This document shows positions 23,212 to 33,731 of a stretch of 64,000 nt of DNA, piece by piece (positions within the stretch are counted from its first letter, which is position 1; each line of letters starts with the position of its first letter). A model generated the notes under the pieces. The model ran no database searches and had not been told where the DNA came from. It worked only from the letters and a program-made list of their open reading frames with translations. A program made the position numbers and the translations under genes. Source of the stretch: Clostridia bacterium (GTDB lineage Bacteria; Bacillota; Clostridia; Oscillospirales; Acutalibacteraceae); NCBI GenBank assembly GCA_017440755.1, contig JAFSGP010000033.1, positions 1-64,000 of the forward strand, in the 5' to 3' direction.

Positions 23212-25302
23212 ATGAAAAGAAAACTCGCATCTCTGATGCTTGCGATGGTGCTGTTGCTGACCATGACCACAGTGGTCAGCGCGGCCGATCCGTATGATAA
23301 CTACGTTTACGATTCGGAAGAGAATCCGCAGCAGGAGCCTCAGGCATACATCCCCGAGCGGGTGGTTGCCGGCGCCGATCTGGACGAATTAGGGCTCAGC
23401 AATCCAAAGGATCTGTTCGTCACCAAAGACGGCAAGATCTATATTGCGGACACCGGTAACAACCGGATTCTGGTGTTGGATGGCTTGAATTCTGTGGAGC
23501 GCGTTATCAGCGGCTTTCAGAACGGGGACACGAAAGAAACCTTTAACGCCCCGCAGGGTGTGTTCGTCACCGACGAGCACACCCTGTACGTGGCGGATAC
23601 CGGCAATCACCGCATCGTTCGTCTGGATGCGAAGGATAAGCTGGTCGCTACCTACGGAACGCCTACCTCCTCGCTGTACTCCGGCAAATATGCCTATGAC
23701 CCGGTCAAACTGGTGGTGGACAAGGCGGAGCGTATGTATGTAGTATCTCTCAACAGCAGCGAGGGTATTATCGAACTGAATCCTGACGGCGAATTCATGG
23801 CCTATTTCGGTGCTATCACCACCATGCCCAGCTTGGGGCAGATTCTGCGTCGTATGCTGCCTTTTGATTTCCTTAAGGACACCACGGCGCTCAACATTCC
23901 TACCGAGTACTCCAGTGTTTGCATCGACGACCTGGATATGGTATACGGTACCGTCGGTATTATCGACGGTGAAAAATTCGATCCTTCCCATTTCATTCAC
24001 CGCTTGAATCCCAGCGGTATTGACATTCTGAAACGAAACGGCATTAATCCCCCCATGGGCGATGTACAGCTGCAGCGAGATGAGGAAACCGACACGATGC
24101 TCACCTCCTTCCTGTGCGACGTGGCCGTTCGTGACCACGGTATCTATTCTGTCCTTGACCAGCGTCTGGGACGTGTTTTCACCTACAGCTCCGACGGCGA
24201 ACTGATGTATATTTTCGGCGGCAAGGGCGACAGCCTGGGTCAGGTTGGCATTCCTGCCGCTTTGGACGTATACAACGGCAAGTATCTGGTGTTGGATTCT
24301 CACCTCAACCAGATTGTGGTGTATAAGCCGACTCTGTACGGCGACTGCATCAACGATGCCATTGAGAGCTATTTCAGTAAAGACTATGAAACCTCCAGCG
24401 CCAAATGGAATGAGGCGCTTAGCTATACATCAAAGTCCAGTTTGGTGTACAACGGCGTGGCGGATACGGCATATAAGGCTTTGGATTACAAGCGCGCTAT
24501 GTACTATTATAAGCTGGCACAGAACCGCGAGGGCTACTCCAAGGCGTTCAAGTACGCCCGTCAGGAGCTGCTCACCGAGAATTTCTCCCTCATCGTGATT
24601 GTCCTCGCTGTGTTGGTTGCGGCGTACATAGCGTATCGCATTTACCGTAAATTCCACCCCAAAAAGGAGAGGGAAGAGCGCAATACCCTGTGGGAGCAGC
24701 TGCGCTATTCCACCTACGTGATTTTCCACCCCTTTAAGGGCTTTTGGGATTTGAAGCATGCTAAAAAAGGCAGCATGCTTTCCGCTTGGATACTCGCTTT
24801 GGCGATGATCGTGGTGTTTATTCTGCGCCGTCAGTTGACCGGCTTTGTTATCAACACCAACGACGTGTCCGAGATGAACATTTTGGTGCAGTTCTCCTAC
24901 GTGCTGTTGCCCCTGTTTTTGTGGTGTGCCGCCAACTGGGCTATCACCACCCTGATGGAGGGTGAAGGCACCATCAAGGAGATTTTCATCACCACCTGTT
25001 ATGCCTTGACTCCCGTGATTTTGATGAACATTCCGATGTTGATTCTGAGCAACGTTCTGGCTCTGGACGAGATGTCGGTGTATACGCTGTTAGGCACCGT
25101 ATCCATTATTTGGGCGGTATGCCTGCTGATTGTGGGTATCCAGACCATTCACCAGTTCTCTATGGGCAAGACCATTGCGACGATGCTCATTGCGGTGCTG
25201 GGTATGGCGGTGCTGGCGGCGATCGGTCTGCTGTTCATTTCCTTGATTCAGCAGATGGTTAACTTTGTAGAAATCAGTATCTTCGAGATATCTATGAGAT
25301 AA
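23212..25302 (+). CDS. NHL-repeat / Yip1-type membrane protein (696 aa)
   Basis: A signal peptide (1-25) precedes NHL beta-propeller repeats (about 50-400; LGLSNPKDLFVTKDGKIYIADTGNNRI and further copies). A short helical-hairpin region like TPR follows (about 400-465), then one membrane helix (470-490), a charged loop and a Yip1-like bundle of about four or five membrane helices (540-690). The frame is open from 23167, but GGAGG at 23197-23201 and the signal peptide favour the ATG at 23212. In my recollection such proteins accompany DUF5696 lipoproteins and sugar ABC permeases in Firmicutes. A scaffold or sensor role beside the transporter is inference. Confidence 0.8.
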   Translation: MKRKLASLMLAMVLLLTMTTVVSAADPYDNYVYDSEENPQQEPQAYIPERVVAGADLDELGLSNPKDLFVTKDGKIYIADTGNNRILVLDGLNSVERVISGFQNGDTKETFNAPQGVFVTDEHTLYVADTGNHRIVRLDAKDKLVATYGTPTSSLYSGKYAYDPVKLVVDKAERMYVVSLNSSEGIIELNPDGEFMAYFGAITTMPSLGQILRRMLPFDFLKDTTALNIPTEYSSVCIDDLDMVYGTVGIIDGEKFDPSHFIHRLNPSGIDILKRNGINPPMGDVQLQRDEETDTMLTSFLCDVAVRDHGIYSVLDQRLGRVFTYSSDGELMYIFGGKGDSLGQVGIPAALDVYNGKYLVLDSHLNQIVVYKPTLYGDCINDAIESYFSKDYETSSAKWNEALSYTSKSSLVYNGVADTAYKALDYKRAMYYYKLAQNREGYSKAFKYARQELLTENFSLIVIVLAVLVAAYIAYRIYRKFHPKKEREERNTLWEQLRYSTYVIFHPFKGFWDLKHAKKGSMLSAWILALAMIVVFILRRQLTGFVINTNDVSEMNILVQFSYVLLPLFLWCAANWAITTLMEGEGTIKEIFITTCYALTPVILMNIPMLILSNVLALDEMSVYTLLGTVSIIWAVCLLIVGIQTIHQFSMGKTIATMLIAVLGMAVLAAIGLLFISLIQQMVNFVEISIFEISMR

Positions 25303-25315
25303 GGTGGTGAGCAGC

Positions 25316-27940
25316 TTGAAAATTAAATCCGGTATTTCTCTGTTGTTGGCCTTGTCGGTGGCACTGACGGGCTTGGCAACGCTTAGCGGCTGCTCTTCCC
25401 ATGAGGACGCAACCTCTAATGCCCCGACAAAGTCTGTGTATCGCAATCCGCAGGCGGATTACGACCAGCAGATTAAATCTGTGTTTGGGTTCCAGTCTGT
25501 GGCCCGGACCGATGCCTTAGAGTTGTTTGTGGATGCCACCACGGCCGAAATCAAGGTGGTAGATAAGAAGAACAACGCCGAATGGTATTCCAATCCCCAG
25601 GACCGCTTTGACGGTGCCGGCACGGGTGGTACCACGCTGGATGCTTTGGCATCTCAGGTGAAGGTGGAGTATAACGTCAAGGATAACACCATGACCTATA
25701 ACACCTGTGCCGATGCGGTATGGAACAACCAGTTCTGTTTCGAGCAGGTCGAGGACGGTTTGCGCGTCAATTACCTGCTGGGTAAGCCTGTCAAAACCTA
25801 TATCGTTCCGCAGATTATTTCGGTGGAGCGGCATGAGGAATTCGCCTCCGTTCTGACGGAGGAGCAGCTGGCTTTCCTCGATGCGTATTATAGCTATACG
25901 TCCTTGGATGGTATGTCCAAGGTGGAAAGCGCCGTCCTTACCGAAAAGTATCCTATCCTTAAAAAGAAGGACGTATACATCGCGCTGTTGACCAACAATC
26001 TGGGTAGTGCGGACGGCGTTTTTGCCTCCGACTATTTGATGACCCAGTTGGAGGAAATCTTCATTGCGGCCGGCTACACGGAGGAGAAGTACGTTGCGGA
26101 TAACGAGGAGAACGGCATAACGGTCAGCAATCCGGACGATGCCTCCATCGCTCTGTCGGTGGTCTACTCCATTGCAGACGGCAACTTCTCTGCGGTTATC
26201 CCCAATGACAGCATTACCTATGACAGCTCCTACGTTACCCCCATGAACTTTACGCTGCTGCCGTATTTCGGCTGTGCTTCGGATAAGCAGAACGGCTATA
26301 TGTTCGTGCCGGACGGCACCGGCGCTCTCATTAACCTGAACAACGGCAAGCACAGCGCCAACGACTATAGCAAGCGTGTTTACGGTCAGGATTACTCTGT
26401 CAGCGCGGACGATGACTCCGATTTGGATATTGAGCAGATTTATCTGCCGGTGTTCGGTATGCGGCAGAATAACGAGAACGGAATGCAAGGCTTCTTAGCC
26501 GTTATCGAAAAGGGCGATGCCTTGGCGGAAATCAACGCCAGCATTAGCGGCCGCGTCAGCAACTTTAATACCATTTGCAGCGTTTTCCACGCCAACCAGA
26601 CCCAGAAGGCTTCCGAGCAGACCTTGGGCGTGGCTTTGGGTCGTCGGTACCAGAAGCAGAACGCCTCCAGTGATTTTGCTATTCGCTATCTGTTCTTGGG
26701 CGCGGATAATACCGACTATAACGGTATGGCGATGCGGTACCGCGAGTATCTGCTGGCGGCGAATGGGCTGAATGCGGCGCAGGTGCCTGCAAAGATGCCG
26801 CTGTACATTTCTACCATTGGTGCTGTAGATGCGGTGGAGACCGTAGCGGGCATTCCGGTGGAGACCCTTGTACCGTTGACCACCTATGAGCAGAATACGC
26901 AGATTATGCAAAAGCTGTTGGACGCCGGTGTGGATACTCTGCTGTGGAACACCGACGCTTGGTGCAACAACGGCGTGAAGAATACGGCTTTTGCAAAGCT
27001 GTCGCTGCCCGGCAAGCTGGGCGGCAAGGGCGACTATCAGTCTCTGTTGACGTTCGCCAAGGATAAGGGCATTATCCTGTATCCGCAGGTGAAGCTGCAG
27101 GCGGTTGCGAAGGAAACCTCCTTCGACGGCTTCTCCGGCAGCAAGCACGTAGCACGAAATCTGGAGAATGCCACTGCATACGAGAGCGATTACAGTCTGG
27201 TTACCCGCAGCTATGACGAGGAAACCCGCCGCAAGCTGATCAGCGCGCAGGCGTACGGCGAAATGCTGAACGGGTTCCTGTCCGCCTATACCAAGTACGG
27301 TAACAAAAATATCGGTCTGAGCACGCTGGGTCAAGCACTTAACGGTGACTACAACGAAGACGATTTCGTGGACCGTCAGCAGGCGAAGGACCTGGTAGCG
27401 GCGCTGCTTGCGGATATTCCGGAGGATCTGTTCCTTTCGGCACAGGGCGGCAATGCCTACACTCTGGGTGTGCTGGACCTGATTCACGGCATGCCTACCA
27501 TATCCAGCCGCGAGTACGTGTTTGATGCCTCTGTACCGTTCTACCAGATGGTGGTGCGCGGGTTTATTCCGTACACGGGTCGCGCCATGAACCTGTCCTC
27601 GGAATATGAGGTTGACGTACTTCGTCTGATTGAGACCGGTACCATTCCCTCGTTCCAGTGGATCTATGAGCAGAACACCGTTCTTAAAAATACCGATTAT
27701 AACTACTATAGTGTGAACTACGAGACCTGGCTTGAGAAAGCCGTGGCACTGTATGAGGAGATTAACACCGCACTGGCCGGTCTGGCAGATGCCGAAATCG
27801 TGCATCACGAAATGCTGACGGCGGACGTGGTGTGCACCGAGTATGAGGGCGGCGTAAAAATCTATGTAAACTACGGTGATACCGCCTATAAGACGGCGGA
27901 CGGCACCGTGCAGCCCACGGATTATTTGCGGGTTGGCTGA
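25316..27940 (+). CDS. DUF5696-type lipoprotein (874 aa)
   Basis: The start is taken as TTG at 25316, with AAGGTGG at 25301-25307; GTG codons at 25304 and 25307 overlap that site. The protein begins KIKSGISLL and has a lipobox (ATLSGC) around residue 26. The mature part has an N-terminal beta region (about 50-420) and a barrel-like region (about 500-800; LWNTDAWCNNGVKN, ILYPQVKLQAVAKE, SRSYDEETRRKLI-like segment, TISSREYVFDASVPFYQMV). This resembles the DUF5696 family found beside carbohydrate ABC systems and may have glycosidase-like activity; no catalytic pair is certain. It sits between the NHL/Yip1 gene and the first permease pair, 13 and 23 bases apart. Confidence 0.75.
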   Translation: MKIKSGISLLLALSVALTGLATLSGCSSHEDATSNAPTKSVYRNPQADYDQQIKSVFGFQSVARTDALELFVDATTAEIKVVDKKNNAEWYSNPQDRFDGAGTGGTTLDALASQVKVEYNVKDNTMTYNTCADAVWNNQFCFEQVEDGLRVNYLLGKPVKTYIVPQIISVERHEEFASVLTEEQLAFLDAYYSYTSLDGMSKVESAVLTEKYPILKKKDVYIALLTNNLGSADGVFASDYLMTQLEEIFIAAGYTEEKYVADNEENGITVSNPDDASIALSVVYSIADGNFSAVIPNDSITYDSSYVTPMNFTLLPYFGCASDKQNGYMFVPDGTGALINLNNGKHSANDYSKRVYGQDYSVSADDDSDLDIEQIYLPVFGMRQNNENGMQGFLAVIEKGDALAEINASISGRVSNFNTICSVFHANQTQKASEQTLGVALGRRYQKQNASSDFAIRYLFLGADNTDYNGMAMRYREYLLAANGLNAAQVPAKMPLYISTIGAVDAVETVAGIPVETLVPLTTYEQNTQIMQKLLDAGVDTLLWNTDAWCNNGVKNTAFAKLSLPGKLGGKGDYQSLLTFAKDKGIILYPQVKLQAVAKETSFDGFSGSKHVARNLENATAYESDYSLVTRSYDEETRRKLISAQAYGEMLNGFLSAYTKYGNKNIGLSTLGQALNGDYNEDDFVDRQQAKDLVAALLADIPEDLFLSAQGGNAYTLGVLDLIHGMPTISSREYVFDASVPFYQMVVRGFIPYTGRAMNLSSEYEVDVLRLIETGTIPSFQWIYEQNTVLKNTDYNYYSVNYETWLEKAVALYEEINTALAGLADAEIVHHEMLTADVVCTEYEGGVKIYVNYGDTAYKTADGTVQPTDYLRVG

Positions 27941-27963
27941 TTTACGACAAGGAGGAAAGGTTA

Positions 27964-28890
27964 GTGTTTAACAAGAAAGGAAAACGGAGCATATCGCTGG
28001 AATCGAAGAAAGCGATGTCCGGCTACGTGTTTGTAGCACCGTTTGTCATTGGTTTTATCTTTATTTTCTTCTCGTCGTTCATCTTTTTCATTGCTATGGC
28101 ATTCAGCGAGCAGGGTATGTCCAACGAAGGTATGGTGTTGGAATTCTGCGGACTGAAGAATTACGAAGAGCTTTTCCTGTCGAATATGGAATACGTAAAA
28201 AGCGTGTTTGCCAGTTTGGGCAGCCTGCTGATTCGTTTGCCGTCGGTCCTGCTGTTCAGCTTTATGCTGGCGGTGGTGCTGAATCAGCAATTTAAGGGAC
28301 GCGGTCTGGTCCGCGCGGTGTTCTTCCTCCCTGTGGTGGTTGCTTCGGGTATTGCGGCTTCCACCGGTAACTCCGGCGGTCTGCTGGATAATGCACAGAT
28401 GATGCTGCAGGGTATGATGGGGGACGACACCGGTGCCCAGAACATTACGGAATCCATTATTTCCCTGTTTGGTGAGGGCTCTTACGGCTCGGTGCTGATT
28501 GAAGGCGTTGCGGCCGTGGTCGCGGGTATCTATGATATCGCCCAGGCCTCCGGCGTGCAGATTCTTATCTTCCTGGCGGCGCTGCAGACCATTCCCTCCT
28601 CCTTGTATGAGGCGTCCTATATGGACGGTGCCACCGGCTGGGAGAATTTCTGGAAAATCACGTTGCCGATGATTAGCCCGATGCTGCTGGTAAATGCGGT
28701 TTACACCGTTATTGACGCACTGGTGGGCGCGGACAACGCCGTAGTTACCATGGTGTACAATATGGGCGCGAAGCAGACCAACTACACGATGAGCGCGGCG
28801 ATGGGTCTTCTGTACTTTGTGGTGGTCGTAGTCGTAATCGGATTGCTGATGTGGGGCTTGTCCCGCTTGGTATATTACGAGGATAACTGA
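27964..28890 (+). CDS. Carbohydrate ABC importer permease, MalF type (308 aa)
   Basis: Six predicted membrane helices. The cytoplasmic EAA loop is EASYMDGATGWENFWKITLP (about residues 217-236), where the ATPase docks. Start GTG at 27964, with AAGGAGGAAAGG just upstream. A loop of about 50 residues between helices 3 and 4 (MMLQGMMGDDTGAQN) is longer than in MalF-like permeases of similar size. Pairs with the permease that follows. Confidence 0.9.
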   Translation: MFNKKGKRSISLESKKAMSGYVFVAPFVIGFIFIFFSSFIFFIAMAFSEQGMSNEGMVLEFCGLKNYEELFLSNMEYVKSVFASLGSLLIRLPSVLLFSFMLAVVLNQQFKGRGLVRAVFFLPVVVASGIAASTGNSGGLLDNAQMMLQGMMGDDTGAQNITESIISLFGEGSYGSVLIEGVAAVVAGIYDIAQASGVQILIFLAALQTIPSSLYEASYMDGATGWENFWKITLPMISPMLLVNAVYTVIDALVGADNAVVTMVYNMGAKQTNYTMSAAMGLLYFVVVVVVIGLLMWGLSRLVYYEDN

Positions 28891-28911
28891 CGGACAGCGA
28901 GGAGATAAATG

Positions 28912-29877
28912 ATGCAACTGAAGAATTGGATTTCCGAACATAAGGCGCTACGCAAGCGTTTTAACAGCCATTACCTGAAAGGGTTATCTTGGCGTGTGGT
29001 GCGTACGATTATGCTGGCCGGTCTGGTCTTTATGATTTTGTACCCGCTGTTTGTGCAGTTTATTTCGTCCATCAAGTCGGCGTCCGACTTGGGGGACCCC
29101 ACCGTCATCTTTTTCCCGAAGAACCCGACCATAGTGAACTATCGCGTTCTGTTCGATGCCATTGAATATCCTACCGCGTTCTTGTACACGGCGGTGTTCA
29201 ATCTGGCTATGAGCGCGTTGCAGATTGCTTCCTGCGTAATGGTTTCGTATGGCCTTGCCCGGTTTAAGTTTAAGGGACGCGGCTTGGTGTTTGCCCTGTC
29301 GCTGTTCACCCTGATTGTGCCGCCCCAGACCATTATGTTCCCCATGTTTTTGCGATTCAAGTATTTTAATCCCTTGTACATATTCAAGCTGACCGGTTCC
29401 TTCTCGGCGGCAACCACGCTGAATCTGACCGGTACGTGGATTCCTTTCCTTTTGCTCTCGTTGACAGCTATCGGCTTTAAGAACGGCCTGTTCATTTTCA
29501 TGCAGCGCCAGTATTTCCGCAACCAGCCGGTGGCCATCGAGGAGGCAGCGTACGTGGACGGCTGCGGTCCCTTCCGCACCTTTGTGTCCATTATGCTGCC
29601 CGGCGCGTTGCCGATTATTTTGACCACGTTCCTGCTTTCCTTTGTGTGGGGCTGGAATGATATGTTTTACACACAGGCGCTCGCCCCCGAATTACCCCTG
29701 CTGGCGAGTAAGATGTTCGGTGTGGCGTTTGAGGCGTTTAGTACCGGTAGCCCGGTCATGGATGCCTATCTGGAAAATGCGAAGCTGTTCCTGCTGATTT
29801 TCCCGCTGATTATTCTCTATATCTTTACACAACGCCACTTTACCGAAAGCATTGAACGCAGCGGCTTGGTGGGATAA
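28912..29877 (+). CDS. Carbohydrate ABC importer permease, MalG type (321 aa)
   Basis: Six membrane helices with the EAA motif IEEAAYVDGCGPFRTFVSIM. Two ATG codons are adjacent (28909 and 28912); GAGGAG at 28899-28904 has the better spacing to the second. Together with the preceding permease it forms the channel of the first importer, fed by the binding lipoprotein at 21296 or the protein at 29907. No ATPase gene is present in the window, so a shared MsmK-like ATPase encoded elsewhere is expected. Confidence 0.9.
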   Translation: MQLKNWISEHKALRKRFNSHYLKGLSWRVVRTIMLAGLVFMILYPLFVQFISSIKSASDLGDPTVIFFPKNPTIVNYRVLFDAIEYPTAFLYTAVFNLAMSALQIASCVMVSYGLARFKFKGRGLVFALSLFTLIVPPQTIMFPMFLRFKYFNPLYIFKLTGSFSAATTLNLTGTWIPFLLLSLTAIGFKNGLFIFMQRQYFRNQPVAIEEAAYVDGCGPFRTFVSIMLPGALPIILTTFLLSFVWGWNDMFYTQALAPELPLLASKMFGVAFEAFSTGSPVMDAYLENAKLFLLIFPLIILYIFTQRHFTESIERSGLVG

Positions 29878-29906
29878 TCCATCGGCCCATAACGGAGGAA
29901 GCCTCA

Positions 29907-32783
29907 ATGATGAACAAACTACAGATAAAAAGATGTGTATCGGCCTTATGTGTTGCCGGTATGCTTGCCACCGTTTTTCCCGGTGGTATATCCGTCGCAG
30001 CAGCGGGCGCATCCGACTACGAGTTCTCCACCAAAATTGAGCTGGAGACCGCGGATGATTACGCTACCTATCTGCAAGAGCATGCAGCGGCATCTCACGC
30101 AAGCAAGGATATTCTCATCGACGGCGGTGCTTTCACCGCCGGGGAGAACGCCCAGCTTGTTACCGACTATAAAGGCAATAAAGGAGATTCGGTTCTGACC
30201 GATGAGACCGGCTTTGTCGAATGGACGGTGGAGATTGAGAAGGATGCGCTGTACAGTGCGGAAATCGAATACTACCCCGTAGAGGGCAAGGGCGTTACCA
30301 TCACCCGTTCTTTGCAGATTGATGGCGAGCTGCCGTTCAGTGAGGCACGTAACCTGTTCTTCTCCCGTGTATATACGGACCAGTGCGACGAAAACGGTGT
30401 GAAGATTGCCACCGATGCGGGCGGCAATGACATTCGCCCCACGCAGGTGGAAGCCCCCGCTTGGCAGACTGCCTATTTGAAGGATTCCACCGGCTACGTG
30501 GTGGATCCGCTGCAGTTCTATCTGACGGCGGGTACCCATACCATTCGTCTGACCTCCACGCAGGAGCCTATGGCGATTCGCAGCATTCGGCTGTGCAAAT
30601 ACGAGCTGCCGGCAGCCTATCAGGCACCTTCCGGCCAGTCTGCGGATGCGGACCCCATTAAGATGCAGGGCGAGGCGGCGGACCTGAAGTCGGATGCGAC
30701 GATGATTCCGCTGTCTGACCGCTCCAACAGCGCCATTGAGCCCAGCCACGTATCCGCTATGAAGCTGAACTGCGTCGGCGGTACCGATTGGCAGGCCAAC
30801 GGGCAGATGCTCACTTGGAACTTCCACGTTGAGAAGGCGGGTCTTTATAAGATTGCCATTAAGACGCTGCAGAACTTTACCAGTGGTTCCAGTTCTTACC
30901 GTCGCATTTATATTGACGGTAAGGTGCCTTTTGCCGAGCTGGATAAGGAAGCTTTTGCTTTCTCTAACAAGTGGCAGATGCATGTCCTCGGTGGGGAGGA
31001 GGAGCCGTACGCTTTCTACTTCGAAGAGGGCGACCACTCCATCTCCATGGAGGTAACGCTGGGCGGCGTAGCCGACCTGCTGGGCAGTGCGGTGGACCTG
31101 ACCAATCGTCTGAACAGCATATACCGCGACATTCTGATGATTACCGGTTCCACCGCGGACGTGAACCGTGACTATCAGTTCGATGTGGCCATTCCCGACA
31201 CCTTGAAGGAAATGGTCGTGGCAGGCAAGGACCTGGACGCCCTGTATAACCTCATTATTGAGCGTAACGGTTCCGCCGGTCAGAGCGGTCAGCTGTTGCA
31301 TCGGTTGGCGATCCAGCTGGAGGAGATGACCGAAAACCCCGATAGCATTGCGGCTAAGTTCAGCGCTTTCCAGAACAACGTGGCCTCTCTCGGTACCTGG
31401 ATCAGCTCCACCGAGCAGCAGCCTCTGACCATCGATTATCTGTTGGTTACCCCGCTGAACAGCGAGCTGCCCTCCACAAAGGACACCTTCTGGAATTCCA
31501 TTAAATATCACGTAGGTAGCTTTATCTACTCCTTTATCGTAGACTATAACGTGCTGTCCAGCGACACCGAGAATGCCGAGAGCATCCGCGTGTGGGTGGG
31601 TAGCGGTTTGACCGGCGGTCGCGATCAGGCACAGATTATCAAGACGCTGATCGGCGATTCCTTCACCCCTCAGACGGATATTGCCGTGCAGATGCAGCTG
31701 GTGTCCATGGGCGCGCTGCTGCCCGCCTATATGTCGGGCGGTGGTCCCGACGTGGTGCTGTCCCTGTCCGCTGCCGAAATTATGAACTATGCGTTCCGTA
31801 GCGCTGCCTTGGACCTGTCGCAGTTTGAGGAACTGCCTGAGATACAGAGCCGTTTCCACGAGAGCTCCTTGGTGCCGCTGTCTTTTGACGGCAAATGCTA
31901 CGGTGTTCCCGAGACCCAGTCCTTCCCGGTGCTGTTCTACCGTAAGGACATTCTGTTAGAATTAGGTCTGGAGCTGCCCAGCACATGGGACGACGTCATT
32001 GAGATGTTGCCTGTGTTGCAGAAGCAGATGTTCCAGTTTGGCTTGCCCACGGTTTCCACCTCCGGTGCCTCCATGCCGATGTACAACACCTTCCTGCTCC
32101 AGCACGGCGGTACGTTGTACGCGGAGGACGCCAAGAGCACGCTGGTGAATATGCCGGTATCTGAGACGGCTTTCTCCTTCTTCACCCGTTTGTATACGGA
32201 TTATAAGATTCCGCAGACCATCGACTTTGTTACCCGTTTCCGTATGGGTGATGTACCGATTGGTATTGCCGATTATCAGCTGTTCAACCAGTTGTCTGTG
32301 TTCGCACCGCAGCTGGAGGGCCTTTGGGGCTTCTCGCTGATTCCCGGCACGGTGCGGGAGGACGGTACCATTGACCGCTCGGTTCCTGCCGGCGTAACGG
32401 GTACTATGGTTCTTAATAATACCAAGAACAAGGATGCCGCTTGGGAGTTCCTGAAGTGGTGGACCGACGCGGATACGCAGGTGATCTTCGGCCGTCAGCT
32501 GGAGAGCATTATGGGTACGGCAGCGCGGTATCCCACCGCCAATATGGAGGCTATGCAGCAGATTCCTTGGACCAAAGAGTTTTCTAACGTTCTGAACGCC
32601 CAGTGGGCGTGGGCGGACGGTGTTCCGGAGATTCCCGGCAGTTACTACACCCCCCGTAATATGGACTTTGCGTTCCGTGGTGTGGTCAACTCTTCCGAAG
32701 ATATTGCCGAGAGCTTAGAGGATGCCGCACGCGAGATCAATGCCGAAATTGCCAAAAAACGCAAAGAGTTCGGATTGTCGTAA
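29907..32783 (+). CDS. Large solute-binding protein with N-terminal beta-sandwich modules (958 aa)
   Basis: An export signal (about 1-32) has no lipobox Cys at the cleavage site. Two beta-sandwich modules follow (about 40-235 and 255-410), each with the ligand-binding look of CBM6/35-type domains (WTVEIEKDALYSAEIEYYP; WNFHVEKAGLYKIAIKT). A helical linker (415-520) leads to a family-1 binding fold (about 560-958; GGGPDVVLSLSAAEIMNYA, YGVPETQSFPVLFYRKD, WDDVIEMLP, WEFLKWWTD). The length is about twice that of ordinary binding proteins. GGAGG at 29894-29898 serves the ATG at 29907. It stands between the two permease pairs and may serve either. Confidence 0.85.
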   Translation: MMNKLQIKRCVSALCVAGMLATVFPGGISVAAAGASDYEFSTKIELETADDYATYLQEHAAASHASKDILIDGGAFTAGENAQLVTDYKGNKGDSVLTDETGFVEWTVEIEKDALYSAEIEYYPVEGKGVTITRSLQIDGELPFSEARNLFFSRVYTDQCDENGVKIATDAGGNDIRPTQVEAPAWQTAYLKDSTGYVVDPLQFYLTAGTHTIRLTSTQEPMAIRSIRLCKYELPAAYQAPSGQSADADPIKMQGEAADLKSDATMIPLSDRSNSAIEPSHVSAMKLNCVGGTDWQANGQMLTWNFHVEKAGLYKIAIKTLQNFTSGSSSYRRIYIDGKVPFAELDKEAFAFSNKWQMHVLGGEEEPYAFYFEEGDHSISMEVTLGGVADLLGSAVDLTNRLNSIYRDILMITGSTADVNRDYQFDVAIPDTLKEMVVAGKDLDALYNLIIERNGSAGQSGQLLHRLAIQLEEMTENPDSIAAKFSAFQNNVASLGTWISSTEQQPLTIDYLLVTPLNSELPSTKDTFWNSIKYHVGSFIYSFIVDYNVLSSDTENAESIRVWVGSGLTGGRDQAQIIKTLIGDSFTPQTDIAVQMQLVSMGALLPAYMSGGGPDVVLSLSAAEIMNYAFRSAALDLSQFEELPEIQSRFHESSLVPLSFDGKCYGVPETQSFPVLFYRKDILLELGLELPSTWDDVIEMLPVLQKQMFQFGLPTVSTSGASMPMYNTFLLQHGGTLYAEDAKSTLVNMPVSETAFSFFTRLYTDYKIPQTIDFVTRFRMGDVPIGIADYQLFNQLSVFAPQLEGLWGFSLIPGTVREDGTIDRSVPAGVTGTMVLNNTKNKDAAWEFLKWWTDADTQVIFGRQLESIMGTAARYPTANMEAMQQIPWTKEFSNVLNAQWAWADGVPEIPGSYYTPRNMDFAFRGVVNSSEDIAESLEDAAREINAEIAKKRKEFGLS

Positions 32784-32796
32784 GAGGAGGTTTCCC

Positions 32797-33726
32797 ATGT
32801 CAACATTTATGCAAAAGCAAACATGGAAACAGAAAACAGCCTATACAGCTAAGCGTATTTGGCGGTTTCGGGCATCGTATGCCTTTGTGGCACCGTTTTT
32901 GCTGATCTTTTTGACCTTTACCTTCTTACCGGTTGCTATCGCTATTTTCTACAGCTTCACCCAGTTCAACGTGCTGGAGCCGGCGAAATGGATCGGTTTG
33001 GAGAACTTTAAGAATCTGTTTCTGAACGATGCGGTCTTTATGACCGCCGTGAAGAACACGATGGTACTGTCGGTGGTCATTGCGGGTGTCAGCTTCTTGC
33101 TGTGCATCCTGCTGGGCTGGTTCATTAACGACTTCTCGCCCCGTGTACGTACCATTCTGACGTTTTTGTTCTACGCGCCGTCTTTGGCGAACGTGTATTA
33201 CGTGTGGCAGCTGATATTCAGCGGTGATTCCAACGGTTTTATCAATGCCTATCTGATGAAGCTGGGTGTTATCACCGAGGCGATACAGTGGTTTACGGAT
33301 ACACGGTATATGACCGGCGTGGTTATCTTCGTGCTGTTGTGGTCCAGCTTGGGTACCGGCTTCTTGGTTATGATTGCCGGTTTCCAGAACGTGGACACCG
33401 CTCTGTATGAGGCGGGCGCCATCGACGGTATCAAGAACCGCTGGCAGGAGATGTGGTTTATCACCCTGCCGTATCTGCGTCCGCAGCTGATGTTCTCGGC
33501 GGTTACTACCATTACCGGTTCTTTCAGTATTGGTGGAGCGATAGATATCCTGTGCGGTAACCCCAGTACCGATTATCAAGCCTGGACGATTATGAACCAT
33601 TTGAACGACTACGGCGGCACGCGATTTGAGATGGGCTATGCCTGCGCGATAGCGGTGCTGTTATTCCTGCTGATGGTGGGTGTCAACTCCATCGTCCAGA
33701 AAATGCTGACTAAGATAGGGGACTGA
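32797..33726 (+). CDS. Second carbohydrate ABC importer permease, MalF type (309 aa)
   Basis: Six membrane helices and the EAA motif YEAGAIDGIKNRWQEMWFIT. The frame is open upstream into the binding-protein gene, but AGAGGAGG and the following ATG at 32797 mark the start, 13 bases after the previous stop. Forms a pair with the next gene. Confidence 0.9.
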   Translation: MSTFMQKQTWKQKTAYTAKRIWRFRASYAFVAPFLLIFLTFTFLPVAIAIFYSFTQFNVLEPAKWIGLENFKNLFLNDAVFMTAVKNTMVLSVVIAGVSFLLCILLGWFINDFSPRVRTILTFLFYAPSLANVYYVWQLIFSGDSNGFINAYLMKLGVITEAIQWFTDTRYMTGVVIFVLLWSSLGTGFLVMIAGFQNVDTALYEAGAIDGIKNRWQEMWFITLPYLRPQLMFSAVTTITGSFSIGGAIDILCGNPSTDYQAWTIMNHLNDYGGTRFEMGYACAIAVLLFLLMVGVNSIVQKMLTKIGD

Positions 33727-33731
33727 TACAA

